From NCBI RefSeq assembly GCF_000192435.1, contig NZ_AEUD01000002.1, positions 248,001 through 312,000 on the forward strand: a stretch of DNA of 64,000 nucleotides, given 5' to 3'. Of the stretch, positions 48,847 to 58,310 are shown in pieces; positions within the stretch are counted from its first letter, which is position 1; every line of letters begins with the position of its first letter. Source of the DNA: Gordonia neofelifaecis NRRL B-59395. GTDB taxonomy: Bacteria > Actinomycetota > Actinomycetes > Mycobacteriales > Mycobacteriaceae. Position numbers and translations under genes: made by a program. The notes under the pieces are model-generated. The model was given only the letters and a program-made list of their open reading frames with translations, did no database searches and had not been told where the DNA came from.

Positions 48847-49535
48847 CCGGGTCGCGTGCGGTGCTCCTCGCCGAGGACGACACGGCGATCGCCGAGCCGC
48901 TCGCGCGTGCGCTGACTCGCGAGGGCAACGACTGCGACATCGCCGGGACCGGCCCCGACGCCCTGAAGATGGTCATGACCGGCGACTACGGCCTGCTGAT
49001 CCTCGATCTCGGACTGCCGGGCATGGACGGGCTCGAGGTCTGTCGCCGAGTCCGGAGCGAACTGCCGCAGCTGCCGGTGCTGATGCTGACGGCCCGCACC
49101 GACGAGGTCGACTTCGTGGTCGGTCTGGACGCGGGCGCCGACGACTATGTCGGCAAGCCCTTCCGGCTCGCCGAACTCTTGGCGCGCGTCCGTGCGCTCA
49201 TGCGGCGCAGCGTCGCCGCCGTCGACGAGGAGGAGGTCCTCGACATCGGCGGCATCCGACTCGACTCGCGCGCCCGCCGGGTGGTGGTGGACGGAGAGGA
49301 CCTGACGCTGGCGAACCGGGAGTTCGACCTGCTGCGGTTCCTGATGGAGCGCGCCGGCGAGGTGGTCTCGCGCGACGACATCATGACAGCGGTGTGGGGG
49401 TCGACCGACCTGCGTTCGTCCAAGACTCTCGACATGCACATCTCGTGGATCCGGCGGAAGATCGGCGACGACCGGCCGAAGGAGCGCAGGCACATCGTGA
49501 CGGTTCGCGGTGTCGGCTTCCGCTTCGATCCGTAG
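48843..49535 (+). CDS. OmpR-type response regulator
   Basis: A 230-residue response regulator: receiver domain with phospho-acceptor Asp55 (LLILDLGLPGMDG) and the conserved MLTAR and GKPF motifs, then a winged-helix domain (LTLANREFDLLRFLMERAGE, RHIVTVRGVGFRF). ATG overlaps the PH-domain stop. It is paired with the histidine kinase that follows by 6 nt. Target genes unknown. Confidence 0.92.
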   Translation: MTGSRAVLLAEDDTAIAEPLARALTREGNDCDIAGTGPDALKMVMTGDYGLLILDLGLPGMDGLEVCRRVRSELPQLPVLMLTARTDEVDFVVGLDAGADDYVGKPFRLAELLARVRALMRRSVAAVDEEEVLDIGGIRLDSRARRVVVDGEDLTLANREFDLLRFLMERAGEVVSRDDIMTAVWGSTDLRSSKTLDMHISWIRRKIGDDRPKERRHIVTVRGVGFRFDP

Positions 49536-49541
49536 GCAGGC

Positions 49542-50909
49542 ATGCGGCACCGAATACTGAAGATGATGATCGCGTCGCTCGTCGCGATGGGCGTGATGTT
49601 CGGCGTCCCGATGACGATCATCACCTGGGACTGGTTCGCCACGTCCGCACACCAGGACCTCTCGCAGCGGCTCAAGCGGATGAGCGAGCACGTGCTCGCC
49701 GAGGAGGCGGCCGGTCGTGCGGTGCAGCCGCACGACCTCGACCTCGAGCAGTTCCGGTTGCTGGTGCCGTCGAACGGACGGCTGACGCTGACCTATCGGG
49801 TGCCCGATCCGACCGCGCCTGGCGGCTACGACCGCGGCACGCGGCAGCTCGGGTACGTCTTCGACGGTGCCGCGGTGTCCGAGTCGGTCAACCTCGGGCC
49901 GAACGCCGATCTCACGCTGGCGATCCCGCAGGAGGACGTGCGGCCCACCCAGCTGCTCGCCGTGCTGACCATGCTGCTCGCGATCCTGGTCGCGGTGGTC
50001 GGCGGCGCCATGGTGGCGGTGGTGACCGCGCGGCGGCTGTCCGAACCGCTGTCCGATGTCGCCAGACGCGCGGCGGCCATGGCCCACGGCGACTTCTCGT
50101 CGGACTGGCCGACGTACGGGATCGACGAGCTGGACCGGGTGTCGGCGGCGCTGGCCGACGCGAACGACGAGATCGCCCTGCGACTGGAGCGCGAGGGGGA
50201 GATCATCGGCGACGTCTCGCATCAACTGCGCAGCAGGCTCACCGCGATCCACCTTCGGCTCGACGAGCTGACCCTCCACGAGGACCCGGCAGTGGTGGCC
50301 GAGGCCGAGGCGGGGATGGAGCAGGTGGAGCGGCTCGCCGACGAACTCGACGAGATGATCGCCGCCTCCCGTGCGGACTCGAAGGCGCGCGCGGCGATCG
50401 ACGTGGCAGCGGTGGTCGAGACCCTCGTCCACGACTTCGAGCCCGCGTACCGCGCGGCGGGCCGGTCGCTGCGCATGGTGATCGACGAGCCGGATCAGGC
50501 GACCTACGGGCGGCCGGGCAGGCTTCGGGAGGCACTGAGCGTGCTGGTCGACAACGCTCTGGTCCACGGTGCCGGCGACTGCGTGGTCCGTGTCGGGGCC
50601 GTGCAGACCAACGAGATGGTGCGGATCACGGTGTCCGACGAGGGCGACGGCGTCGCGGACGACCTGGTGCCCGGCATCTTCCGCCGAGGCGTCTCGGGTG
50701 GCGGCCGCAGTGGGCTGGGACTGTCGTTGGCGCGGGCGCTGGTGGAGGCGGACGGCGGTCGCCTCGACTTGGTGTCGCGCCGGCCCGCGGTGTTCTCGGT
50801 GGTGGCGCCGATGCATTCGGCGACGGGCGGACTCGATGCGGGTGAGGAGTCAGGCGGCGCCGACGGCGCAGGCCCCGACGTCACGCGTGTCCGAGTTCCT
50901 CATCGCTGA
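49542..50909 (+). CDS. Sensor histidine kinase
   Basis: A 455-residue membrane kinase: first membrane segment (about 7-29), an extracytoplasmic sensor region, second segment (about 130-155), HAMP domain, dimerisation box with His227 (GDVSHQLRSRLTAIHLRL), and an ATPase domain with N box (SVLVDNALVHGAG), DEGDGV and GRSGLGLSLARAL. The 3' end overlaps the convergent gtrA by 29 bp. The response regulator immediately upstream is its likely partner. Signal unknown. Confidence 0.92.
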   Translation: MRHRILKMMIASLVAMGVMFGVPMTIITWDWFATSAHQDLSQRLKRMSEHVLAEEAAGRAVQPHDLDLEQFRLLVPSNGRLTLTYRVPDPTAPGGYDRGTRQLGYVFDGAAVSESVNLGPNADLTLAIPQEDVRPTQLLAVLTMLLAILVAVVGGAMVAVVTARRLSEPLSDVARRAAAMAHGDFSSDWPTYGIDELDRVSAALADANDEIALRLEREGEIIGDVSHQLRSRLTAIHLRLDELTLHEDPAVVAEAEAGMEQVERLADELDEMIAASRADSKARAAIDVAAVVETLVHDFEPAYRAAGRSLRMVIDEPDQATYGRPGRLREALSVLVDNALVHGAGDCVVRVGAVQTNEMVRITVSDEGDGVADDLVPGIFRRGVSGGGRSGLGLSLARALVEADGGRLDLVSRRPAVFSVVAPMHSATGGLDAGEESGGADGAGPDVTRVRVPHR

Positions 50910-51441
50910 GCTCGTCCGAGTTGGGATGGATGTCGGTGGATCCGCCCTCACCGCCACGCGGCTGCTCGTCGGGGAAGGCGAACCGGCGGAGCGCCCAGAA
51001 GCGGAACCCCATGCCGAGCAGGTTGCCGATGATGAAGCCCAGGATGAAGTCGACGATCGCGAGTTCGACGCCCTGGATGTTCTCGCGCATGTTGAACACG
51101 TTGTTGCCCAGCCAGAGCGGAGCAGCGGCCAGGAGCACGCCGATTCCGCTGATGCCGAAGAACAGCATGGCCTCGTGATGCTTCTCGCGTCCGCCGCGGT
51201 TCTTGAACGCCCATTCGCGGTTCAGGACGTAGCTGAGGATCACCGCGACCACGCCCGAGATGATCCTTGCGATCACCGGTTTCGCTTCGAGCACGCTGAA
51301 CACCAGTGCGTAGTAGACGGCCATGTCGACGACGAAAGTGGTGCCGCCGACGATTGCGAATTTGATCAGTTCGCTGTGCTTGAGCACCAGACGTCGCACG
51401 GGCTCCGGCAGGCTCTTCACTGCCCCGTCAATAGTCGGCAC
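50881..51441 (-). CDS. GtrA family membrane protein
   Basis: A 186-residue protein with four membrane segments and the GtrA hallmark beginning LIKFAIVGGTTFVVDMAVYY, with SYVLNREWAFKNR after segment two. GtrA-like proteins help flip or transfer polyprenyl-linked sugars. It has an acidic, Glu/Asp-rich C-terminal tail. The neighbour of purK in mycobacteria (Rv3277) is also a GtrA protein. A link to cell-wall sugar export is inferred. Confidence 0.88.
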   Translation of the reverse strand: MPTIDGAVKSLPEPVRRLVLKHSELIKFAIVGGTTFVVDMAVYYALVFSVLEAKPVIARIISGVVAVILSYVLNREWAFKNRGGREKHHEAMLFFGISGIGVLLAAAPLWLGNNVFNMRENIQGVELAIVDFILGFIIGNLLGMGFRFWALRRFAFPDEQPRGGEGGSTDIHPNSDELSDEELGHA

Positions 51442-51531
51442 AAGGTTCGAGTGTACGTACTACGCCTCGTCGAATCGTCATCGACCGGCGGTGGTGCGCG
51501 TCTCGCCGCCTCGGCATGACACCATTGACCG

Positions 51532-52764
51532 GTGACTTCCAGCCCGGACCGGCGCAGCACCGGCATGCCCACCGTCACCATGATCGGCGGCGGCCAGCTC
51601 GCACGAATGACCCACCAGTCGGCCATCGCACTCGGCCAGTGCCTGCGGGTGCTCGCCGGCGGCGCCGACGATCCCGCCGCGCAGGTGAGCGCGAACGTCG
51701 TTCTCGGATCGCACGACGATCTCGAGGCCTTGCGTGCGGCGGCGGAAGGCTCAGTGGCCGTGACCTTCGATCACGAGGGGGTGCCGCTGGCCCATCTGCA
51801 GGCGCTCGAAGCCGAAGGCGTCCAGGTACGACCGCCGTCGAAGGCGCTGCATTTCGCCCAGGACAAGCTCGCGATGCGGACCAAGCTCGCCGCACTCGGT
51901 CTGCCCGTGCCCGACTTCGCCGATCTCTCGGGGAACGTCGCCGCCGCGCGCGAGGTGCTGACGGCGTTCGGCGAGACCCACGACTGGCAGGTCGTCATCA
52001 AGGCGGTCCGCGGCGGATACGACGGCCGCGGCGTGTGGTTGACCGACTCCCGCGAGGAGGCGCTGGCCGTGTTCGATGCACAGGCCGGCGGCGACACCGT
52101 GCTGATGGTGGAGCAGAAGGTCGCGATGGCCCGCGAGCTGTCGGCGATGATCGCGCGCTCGCCGTACGGGCAGGGCGCCGCCTGGCCGGTGGTCGAGACC
52201 GTCCAGCGGCACGGGCAATGCGCCGTCGTACTGGCACCGGCGCCCGGACTGAGCGACGACGCGGCGCAGCGCGCTCAGCAGATGTCGCTGAAATTGGCCG
52301 ACGAGCTCGGCGTCGTCGGCGCCATGGCGATGGAGTTGTTCGAGACGGTCGACGGCGAGCTCATCGTCAACGAACTCGCCATGCGTCCGCACAACAGCGG
52401 CCACTGGACGATGGACGGCGCGGTCACCTCGCAGTTCGAACAGCATCTGCGCGCGGTGCTCGACTATCCGCTCGGCGACACCTCGGCGCGCTCGGACGTC
52501 GTGGTGATGGCGAACATCCTCGGCGCCGACACCGCGCCCGAGATGTCGATGGATGAGCGGCTGCACCATCTGTTCGCGCGGATGCCCGAGGCGAAGGTGC
52601 ACCTGTACGGGAAGTCCGAACGCCCCGAACGCAAGATCGGCCACGTGAACATCGTCGGGCAGCCGGGCGAGTCCGTCGAGGACGTTCGGGAGCGAGCCGA
52701 GCGGGCCGCCCAGTGGATGAGCACGGCTCGGTGGACCGACGGCTGGGATCCGCACGGCGAGTGA
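51532..52764 (+). CDS. purK: 5-(carboxyamino)imidazole ribonucleotide synthase PurK
   Basis: A 410-residue ATP-grasp enzyme of purine synthesis converting AIR to N5-CAIR. Motifs: [63 protein letters not shown] is used; an ATG 11 codons on ([10 protein letters not shown]) is equally possible because neither has a clear ribosome-binding site. purE follows by 61 nt. Confidence 0.95.
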   Translation: MTSSPDRRSTGMPTVTMIGGGQLARMTHQSAIALGQCLRVLAGGADDPAAQVSANVVLGSHDDLEALRAAAEGSVAVTFDHEGVPLAHLQALEAEGVQVRPPSKALHFAQDKLAMRTKLAALGLPVPDFADLSGNVAAAREVLTAFGETHDWQVVIKAVRGGYDGRGVWLTDSREEALAVFDAQAGGDTVLMVEQKVAMARELSAMIARSPYGQGAAWPVVETVQRHGQCAVVLAPAPGLSDDAAQRAQQMSLKLADELGVVGAMAMELFETVDGELIVNELAMRPHNSGHWTMDGAVTSQFEQHLRAVLDYPLGDTSARSDVVVMANILGADTAPEMSMDERLHHLFARMPEAKVHLYGKSERPERKIGHVNIVGQPGESVEDVRERAERAAQWMSTARWTDGWDPHGE

Positions 52765-52825
52765 GGACGACGACTCCGGGGCAGTAGCCTCAGACACCAT
52801 CCGCACCGATCGACTGGAGACATCT

Positions 52826-53347
52826 ATGACCGCACCGAACACCCCGCCCGCACCCCGCGTCGGACTGATCATGGGCAGCGACTCCGACTGGCCGACCATG
52901 CAGGCCGCGGCCGAGGCGCTCGCCGAGTTCGGCGTGCCCTTCGAGGTCGGTGTCGTGTCGGCTCACCGCACACCGCAGCGAATGCTCGACTACGCCGAGA
53001 ACGCCGCGGCGCGCGGCATCCAGGTGATCATCGCCGGTGCGGGCGGCGCCGCCCATCTGCCGGGCATGGTGGCTTCGGCGACGCCGTTGCCCGTGATCGG
53101 CGTCCCGGTGCCGCTCAAGTACCTCGACGGGATGGACTCGCTGCTGTCGATCGTGCAGATGCCCGCGGGCGTCCCGGTCGCGACGGTCTCCATCGGCGGT
53201 GCCCGGAACGCGGGTCTGCTGGCGGCCCGCATCCTCGGAGCCTCGGATCCGGCACTGCAGGCGGCCATGGCGAAGTTCCAGGCGGGCCTGGAGGAGATGG
53301 TGCTGGAGAAGGACGAGAAGCTGCGCCGGAGCCTGTTCGAGGACTGA
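52826..53347 (+). CDS. purE: N5-CAIR mutase PurE
   Basis: A 173-residue class I PurE that isomerises N5-CAIR to CAIR. The active-site segments [34 protein letters not shown] and [14 protein letters not shown] are intact. Same strand as purK, forming the standard purKE unit, convergent with the nitronate monooxygenase gene. Confidence 0.96.
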   Translation: MTAPNTPPAPRVGLIMGSDSDWPTMQAAAEALAEFGVPFEVGVVSAHRTPQRMLDYAENAAARGIQVIIAGAGGAAHLPGMVASATPLPVIGVPVPLKYLDGMDSLLSIVQMPAGVPVATVSIGGARNAGLLAARILGASDPALQAAMAKFQAGLEEMVLEKDEKLRRSLFED

Positions 53348-53362
53348 CCCCGCTCGGGTCTC

Positions 53363-54373
53363 CTACGGTCGCAGCGCGGCGACGACCTCCGCCGCGGGAA
53401 TCGCCTGCGCGGCGCGGAACCCGGTGCCCGCCCAGAGGTTGATCACCTCGGGGTCGGCGGAGCCCGCCCGCCGGATCCCGCCGGTCAGGGTGTTGATCTG
53501 CGGGTAGACCGGGGGCGCCGCCGCAGTGTGCGCAGCGATGAAATCGTTGACCAGTCCGCGCGCGAGCCGCCCGGAGTAGGCGCGGGTGGTCGCCGTCTCG
53601 GCGAACCTCGGGTCGACCAGCGCATCGCGATGCGCCTGCTTGGTACCCGCCTCCGGGCAGCGCAGGAGCAGCGTTCCGATCTGTACGGCGGTCGCCCCCG
53701 CGTCGATCAACGCGACGACGTCCGCGCGCGAGCCGACGCCGCCCGCGGCGACCACCGGGAGTCCGGTGGCGTCGACGACGGCGGTGAGCAGCGTCAGGGT
53801 GTCGAACCCGGGATCGTCGTCGAGGATCCGGAAGGTCCCGCGATGACCGCCCGCCGACACGCCCTGCGCGCAGAGGGCGTCGACGCCGGCCTCGCGTGCG
53901 AGGAGTGCCTCGTCGACGCACGTCACCGTGCCGGCGACGAACACATCCGCGGCGTGCAGCCGGTCGATCGTCGCCGCGTCGGGGCAACCGAAGGTGAACG
54001 AGGCGACCGGCACTCGCTCATCGATGAGGACCTGGACCTTGGCGTCGAAGTCGTCGTCGGTGAACGCGACGTTCTCGGGCAGTGGCGCATCGAGGCGCTC
54101 GGCGAGCGGGACGAGCCGGTCGCGGTACGTCGTGAAGGCCTGCTCATCGAAGGGAATCTCCTCGGGGACGAACAGATTCACTCCGAACGGGGCGTCGGTC
54201 AGCGTGCGGATCTCGTTGATCGTCGCCCGCAGTCGTTCGGGCGTGAGGTAGGCACCTCCGTAGAATCCGAGGCCCCCGGCATTCGAGACGGCCGCGGTGA
54301 GCGCGGACGTCGAGGCGCCGCCGGCCATCGGGGCTCCGGCGATCGGGACGGTCAGGCGGTCGAAGCTGAACAC
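53363..54373 (-). CDS. Nitronate monooxygenase family flavoprotein
   Basis: A 336-residue FMN barrel of the NMO/2-nitropropane dioxygenase type: PIAGAPMAGGASTSALTAAV at the N-terminus, CAQGVSAGGHRGTF for FMN phosphate binding, and VVAAGGVGSRADV then AVQIGTLLLRCPEAG. GTG is supported by GAGGAG within the stop region of the upstream gene. Last gene of a coupled four-gene unit. NMOs detoxify alkyl nitronates; the physiological substrate here is unknown. Confidence 0.85.
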   Translation of the reverse strand: MFSFDRLTVPIAGAPMAGGASTSALTAAVSNAGGLGFYGGAYLTPERLRATINEIRTLTDAPFGVNLFVPEEIPFDEQAFTTYRDRLVPLAERLDAPLPENVAFTDDDFDAKVQVLIDERVPVASFTFGCPDAATIDRLHAADVFVAGTVTCVDEALLAREAGVDALCAQGVSAGGHRGTFRILDDDPGFDTLTLLTAVVDATGLPVVAAGGVGSRADVVALIDAGATAVQIGTLLLRCPEAGTKQAHRDALVDPRFAETATTRAYSGRLARGLVNDFIAAHTAAAPPVYPQINTLTGGIRRAGSADPEVINLWAGTGFRAAQAIPAAEVVAALRP

Positions 54374-54377
54374 GGTC

Positions 54378-55076
54378 CTATTCTCCTCTCGGAACCCGGA
54401 GGATCTCCAGGCTGACGTCGCTGCGCAGGACGAAGCCCATCGCCTCGTACAGCCCTCGCGCGGGATTGTCCGCGGTGGTGTGGAGGAACGGGGTGTCGCC
54501 GCCGTCGACGATCAGCTGCGCGACCGCCGCGACCAGCCGTCGGGCGAATCCCCGGCCGCGCGCGTCCGGGTGAGTGCACACGGCGCTGATCTCGACCCAT
54601 CCCGGCAGGCGCAGTCGCTGTCCGGCCATCGCCAGCAGCCTGCCGTCGACGTCGCGGAGGCCGAGGTACGCGCCCATCTCGACGGTGCGCGGAAGGAACG
54701 GGCCGGGACGGGTCAGCTCGACCAGTGCGGTCATCTCGGCGACGTCCTCGCGGCCGAGCACCACCGCCTCGGGATCGGCGCGCGGCGTGACGTTCTCACC
54801 CGAGTACTGGACCAGGTCGAAGGTCTCGATGTGCGTCCATCCGGCGGGAACCGGGGTGCGACGGTCGCGGAGCCCGACGGTGTGCCCGGGGCCGGCGAGC
54901 GCCGCCAGATCGGCCCAGTCGGCGTCGGTCATCTCGCGGGGATGCCCGTAGAACACCGAGACCTCGGGATCGAAGGCCGTGATCCGTCCCCGGGCCCGCG
55001 CGAAGTGCGACTGCCTGCCGGTGAGCGCGCCGGTGAACGGATCGTCCAGCGGCGTCAGATCGACGGCGCTGGTCAT
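54378..55076 (-). CDS. GNAT family N-acetyltransferase
   Basis: A 232-residue protein with a GNAT domain in its second half: the acetyl-CoA loop HPDARGRGFARRLV, preceded by WVEISAVCT and followed by NPARGLYEAMGFVLR. The N-terminal 110 residues are less conserved. The first four bases overlap the dienelactone hydrolase stop (ATGA) and the next gene starts 4 nt after it, so translation is coupled. Acceptor unknown. Confidence 0.85.
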   Translation of the reverse strand: MTSAVDLTPLDDPFTGALTGRQSHFARARGRITAFDPEVSVFYGHPREMTDADWADLAALAGPGHTVGLRDRRTPVPAGWTHIETFDLVQYSGENVTPRADPEAVVLGREDVAEMTALVELTRPGPFLPRTVEMGAYLGLRDVDGRLLAMAGQRLRLPGWVEISAVCTHPDARGRGFARRLVAAVAQLIVDGGDTPFLHTTADNPARGLYEAMGFVLRSDVSLEILRVPRGE

Positions 55077-55891
55077 CCGACCGACAGCTTGTCGCGGAAG
55101 AAGTCGATGATGGCGTCGAGGGCGTCCCGGGTGGGCTCGCCGGGCTCGTCGATCAGATGCTCCGTGACCACCGAGTGCGGCGGAAGGAGTCCGGCGGGGT
55201 TGGCCGACTCATCGGGGAGGTCGACGCCGATGAACGCCTCGCCCAACTGCTCGCGGAGGAACTCGAACCGGCTTCCGGGGACCAGCACGTCGCCCTCGAA
55301 TCGGGCACCCATCACTTGAAGTCCCTTGGCGCACCGGGCTTTCACCGTCGACAGGTCGTCGGGCGAGATGTCGATGTTTCGTCGGCGGGACGGGCTGATG
55401 CCGAGCGGCATCGACGGCTGCGACAGCACCGGTGCCAGCATCGTCTCATCGGCCGCCATGGCCAGAGCGAATCCGCCGGTGACGCACATGCCGATGGCGC
55501 CGACGCCCGGACCGCCGCATTCGGCGTGCGCGTGGCGGGCGAGGGCGCGCAGCCAGTCGACGACGGGTGAGGACTTGCCGGTGGCGAAGACGGTGAACTC
55601 CCGGCTCACGCACACCGTGGTGAGCGACCGCGCCATCAACGCACCGGTGCGCGGGAGCCCGCGCAGGCCGTTCGGATTCGGATCGGCCCCGTCGACGCCG
55701 AAGAGCGACGGGACGAACACGGTGAGTCCCGCGTTCGAGACCCGGCGTGCGAAATCGGCGACCTTCGGCGTGATGCCGGGGATCTCCGGGATCACGACCA
55801 CCGCGGGACCAGCGCCACGACGGTAGTAGCGGTGGGTGACGCCGTCGGCCGTGAACTCGTCGCGGGCGAAGTCCTCGAGGCGGTCGCTCAT
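55073..55891 (-). CDS. Dienelactone hydrolase family protein
   Basis: A 272-residue alpha/beta hydrolase. The nucleophile elbow GMCVTGGFALAMA resembles the Cys-type elbow (GxCxGG) of dienelactone hydrolases, and VVVIPEIPGITPKVADFARR is the usual first strand and helix. ATG of MSDRLEDFAR overlaps the upstream gene by four bases. The longer open frame upstream is antisense to other genes and rejected. Substrate unknown. Confidence 0.82.
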   Translation of the reverse strand: MSDRLEDFARDEFTADGVTHRYYRRGAGPAVVVIPEIPGITPKVADFARRVSNAGLTVFVPSLFGVDGADPNPNGLRGLPRTGALMARSLTTVCVSREFTVFATGKSSPVVDWLRALARHAHAECGGPGVGAIGMCVTGGFALAMAADETMLAPVLSQPSMPLGISPSRRRNIDISPDDLSTVKARCAKGLQVMGARFEGDVLVPGSRFEFLREQLGEAFIGVDLPDESANPAGLLPPHSVVTEHLIDEPGEPTRDALDAIIDFFRDKLSVG

Positions 55892-56262
55892 GCGTCGACG
55901 ACTCGGCCGTAGAGGACTGAGTCGGCGAGCATCGCCGGGATCCGCGCCGACTTCACGACATCGGGGGAGTCGGACGGCAGGATCCGCGCGCCGGCGATCG
56001 CGAGGGGCTTGCCCTCGCGAATCAGGGTGAACTCGCCTGCCGCGAGGACGTTCTTGACCCAGTCGGACTCGGTGCCGTAGTTCAGAGCGATGCTGATGCG
56101 GCCGTCGTCGACGAAGGCGAGGACTGGAGTTCGGTACTGCCGGTTGGACTTCCGGCCGATGTGTTCCACCACCGCCCACGGTGCGAGGCGATCGGCCCAG
56201 AGGCCCTGGATCGGATTGGTGACGTACTTGTTGATGCGCGCGACGACATGCGGGACCTTCAT
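55888..56262 (-). CDS. Deazaflavin (F420)-dependent nitroreductase family protein
   Basis: A 124-residue split-barrel protein of the DUF385/Ddn family: EHIGRKSNRQYRTPVLAFVD and LNYGTESDWVKNVLAAGE are characteristic. Members bind F420H2 and reduce quinones or nitro compounds. It is the first gene of the four-gene coupled unit and divergent from the TetR-type regulator. A very long open frame running on upstream is antisense to fadE25 and rejected. Confidence 0.85.
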   Translation of the reverse strand: MKVPHVVARINKYVTNPIQGLWADRLAPWAVVEHIGRKSNRQYRTPVLAFVDDGRISIALNYGTESDWVKNVLAAGEFTLIREGKPLAIAGARILPSDSPDVVKSARIPAMLADSVLYGRVVDA

Positions 56263-56331
56263 GGGTCCAGCTTGCCCCATCGACTCCGGTTCGGCGAGGT
56301 CGCGGCCTGCCGGGGCGCGATCTGCGGAATA

Positions 56332-57039
56332 ATGACGGTCATGGCGACGACCGATCAGGTGCACACCGATCCCGCGGAGTTCCGCATGCACGTCGTCGCC
56401 GAGTCGATTCGTCTGTTCTCTGAACGCGGCTACGAGTCGACGCCGGTCGACGAGGTCGCGGCGGCTGCGGGTGTCTCGCGCCGGACCCTGTTTCGGCAGT
56501 TCCGGTCCAAGGAGGATCTGATCTTCGCCGACCACGAGTCGCTGCTCGAACAGGTCGGCGACCAGCTCCGCGCCGACGAGGAGGCCGACGCCGATCCGTG
56601 GTGGTCGGTGTGCGCCGCCGCGGAACTGGTCTTCGCGCACTTCGCGACCGTCCGCGATCTCGCGGTCCGTCGCTATCGGGTGGTCGCACAGGTGCCGGCG
56701 CTCCGCGACCGGGAGCTCGTCACGACATATCGGTATCAGCGCACGTTCGAGGACTTCCTGCGTCGCCGTCGGCCGGACGTGCCGCGCGTGCGGATCATCG
56801 CGTTCGCCGCGGCCGTCACCGGCGCGCACAACTACCTGCTCCGCTCGATGATCAGGGGCGACGAGAACGCGACCGCGGCCACCCTGCACGCCGAACTGCT
56901 GGCCATCCACGGCGCGGTCGGCGCGTATGCGGACGCCGAACGTCCGGGGTCCCAGCAGGTGGCGGTGGTGAGTTTTCCAGCGGGAACGTCGCCAGATGAC
57001 GTCGCTGACGAGGTGCGGAGACAATTGACGCGGCACTGA
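56332..57039 (+). CDS. TetR family transcriptional regulator
   Basis: A 235-residue regulator. The N-terminal helix-turn-helix is RLFSERGYESTPVDEVAAAA then GVSRRTLFRQFRSKEDLIFA. The rest is a helical ligand domain. ATG 56332, or the ATG three codons later, could be the start. It lies between a divergent oxidoreductase operon and fadE25 downstream; a palindrome spans its stop codon, so it may control fadE25, the divergent operon, or both. Confidence 0.88.
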   Translation: MTVMATTDQVHTDPAEFRMHVVAESIRLFSERGYESTPVDEVAAAAGVSRRTLFRQFRSKEDLIFADHESLLEQVGDQLRADEEADADPWWSVCAAAELVFAHFATVRDLAVRRYRVVAQVPALRDRELVTTYRYQRTFEDFLRRRRPDVPRVRIIAFAAAVTGAHNYLLRSMIRGDENATAATLHAELLAIHGAVGAYADAERPGSQQVAVVSFPAGTSPDDVADEVRRQLTRH

Positions 57040-57045
57040 GTGCCG
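57031..57045. promoter_or_regulatory. Palindrome spanning the TetR-gene stop, upstream of fadE25
   Basis: CGGCACT-G-AGTGCCG has perfect 7-bp arms, with a partial copy CGGCACTCGGTG about 27 bp further at 57072-57083. Size and symmetry suit a TetR-type operator. Binding is not demonstrated. Confidence 0.45.
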
Positions 57046-57114
57046 TGGTGAACTTGAAGAGAAGAATATGACGGCACTCGGTGACACGCTTGGTGCGACA
57101 TCAAAGGAGAACTG

Positions 57115-58284
57115 ATGGGCAAGTTCGGGAACCCCGATTTCGACCTCTTCCAGCTTCCGGAGGAGCACCAGGCGCTGCGCGAGGCCATCCGCGCGCTCGC
57201 CGAGAAGGAGATCGCGCCGCACGCCAAGGACGTGGACGAGAACGCCCGCTTCCCGGAGGAGGCCCGCGCCGCGCTGGTCGCCAACGGTTTCAACGCCGTG
57301 CACGTGCCGGAGCAGTTCGACGGTCAGGGCGCCGACTCGGTGGCCGCCTGCATCGTGATCGAAGAGGTCGCGCGAGTCGACGTCTCGGCCTCCCTGATCC
57401 CCGCCGTCAACAAGCTCGGCACCATGGGCCTGATCCTGTCCGGTTCGGACGAGCTCAAGGCCAAGGTGCTGCCGTCGATCGCGTCGGGTGAGGCGATGGC
57501 CTCCTACGCGCTCTCCGAGCGCGAGGCGGGCTCGGACGCCGCGTCGATGAAGACCCGCGCCCGCAAGGACGGCGACAGCTGGGTCCTCAACGGCTCCAAG
57601 TGCTGGATCACCAACGGCGGCAAGTCCACCTGGTACACCGTCATGGCAGTCACCGACCCGGAGAAGGGCGCCAACGGCATCTCCGCGTTCATGGTCCACA
57701 AGGACGACCCGGGCTTCACCGTCGGCCCGCTGGAGCACAAGCTCGGCATCAAGGGCAGCCCCACCGCCGAACTGTACTTCGAGAACTGCACCATTCCCGA
57801 GGACCGGGTCATCGGCGACGAGGGCACCGGCTTCAAGACCGCCCTCGCGACGCTCGACCACACTCGTCCGACGATCGGCGCACAGGCCGTCGGCGTCGCC
57901 CAGGGCGCGCTCGACGCCGCCATCGCCTACGTCAAGGACCGCAAGCAGTTCGGCAAGAGCATCAGCCAGTTCCAGGGCGTCGAGTTCATGATCGCCGACA
58001 TGGCGATGAAGGTCGAGGCCGCACGCCTGATGGTCTACACCGCGGCCGCCCGCGCCGAGCGCGGCGAGGGCAACCTCGGCTTCATCAGCTCGGCCTCGAA
58101 GTGCCTGGCCTCCGATGTGGCCATGGAGGTCACCACCGACGCCGTCCAGCTGTTCGGCGGCGCGGGTTACACGACCGACTTCCCGGTCGAGCGCATGATG
58201 CGCGACGCCAAGATCACGCAGATCTACGAGGGCACCAACCAGATCCAGCGCGTCGTCATGAGCCGCGCCCTGCTGCGCGGCTGA
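57115..58284 (+). CDS. fadE25: Acyl-CoA dehydrogenase FadE25
   Basis: A 389-residue acyl-CoA dehydrogenase nearly collinear with mycobacterial FadE25. Signatures: YALSEREAGSDAASMKTRA, CWITNGGKSTWYTVMAV, DRKQFGKSISQFQGVEFM, QLFGGAGYTTDFPVERMM and RDAKITQIYEGTNQIQR. The catalytic Glu is in YEGTNQ. AAAGGAG lies 5-10 nt before ATG. It follows purE-side genes as in M. tuberculosis (Rv3274c). Short/branched acyl-CoA oxidation is likely; the precise substrate is unknown. Confidence 0.93.
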   Translation: MGKFGNPDFDLFQLPEEHQALREAIRALAEKEIAPHAKDVDENARFPEEARAALVANGFNAVHVPEQFDGQGADSVAACIVIEEVARVDVSASLIPAVNKLGTMGLILSGSDELKAKVLPSIASGEAMASYALSEREAGSDAASMKTRARKDGDSWVLNGSKCWITNGGKSTWYTVMAVTDPEKGANGISAFMVHKDDPGFTVGPLEHKLGIKGSPTAELYFENCTIPEDRVIGDEGTGFKTALATLDHTRPTIGAQAVGVAQGALDAAIAYVKDRKQFGKSISQFQGVEFMIADMAMKVEAARLMVYTAAARAERGEGNLGFISSASKCLASDVAMEVTTDAVQLFGGAGYTTDFPVERMMRDAKITQIYEGTNQIQRVVMSRALLRG

Positions 58285-58310
58285 TCGGCTGACCGGTCCG
58301 CAACGATCAA

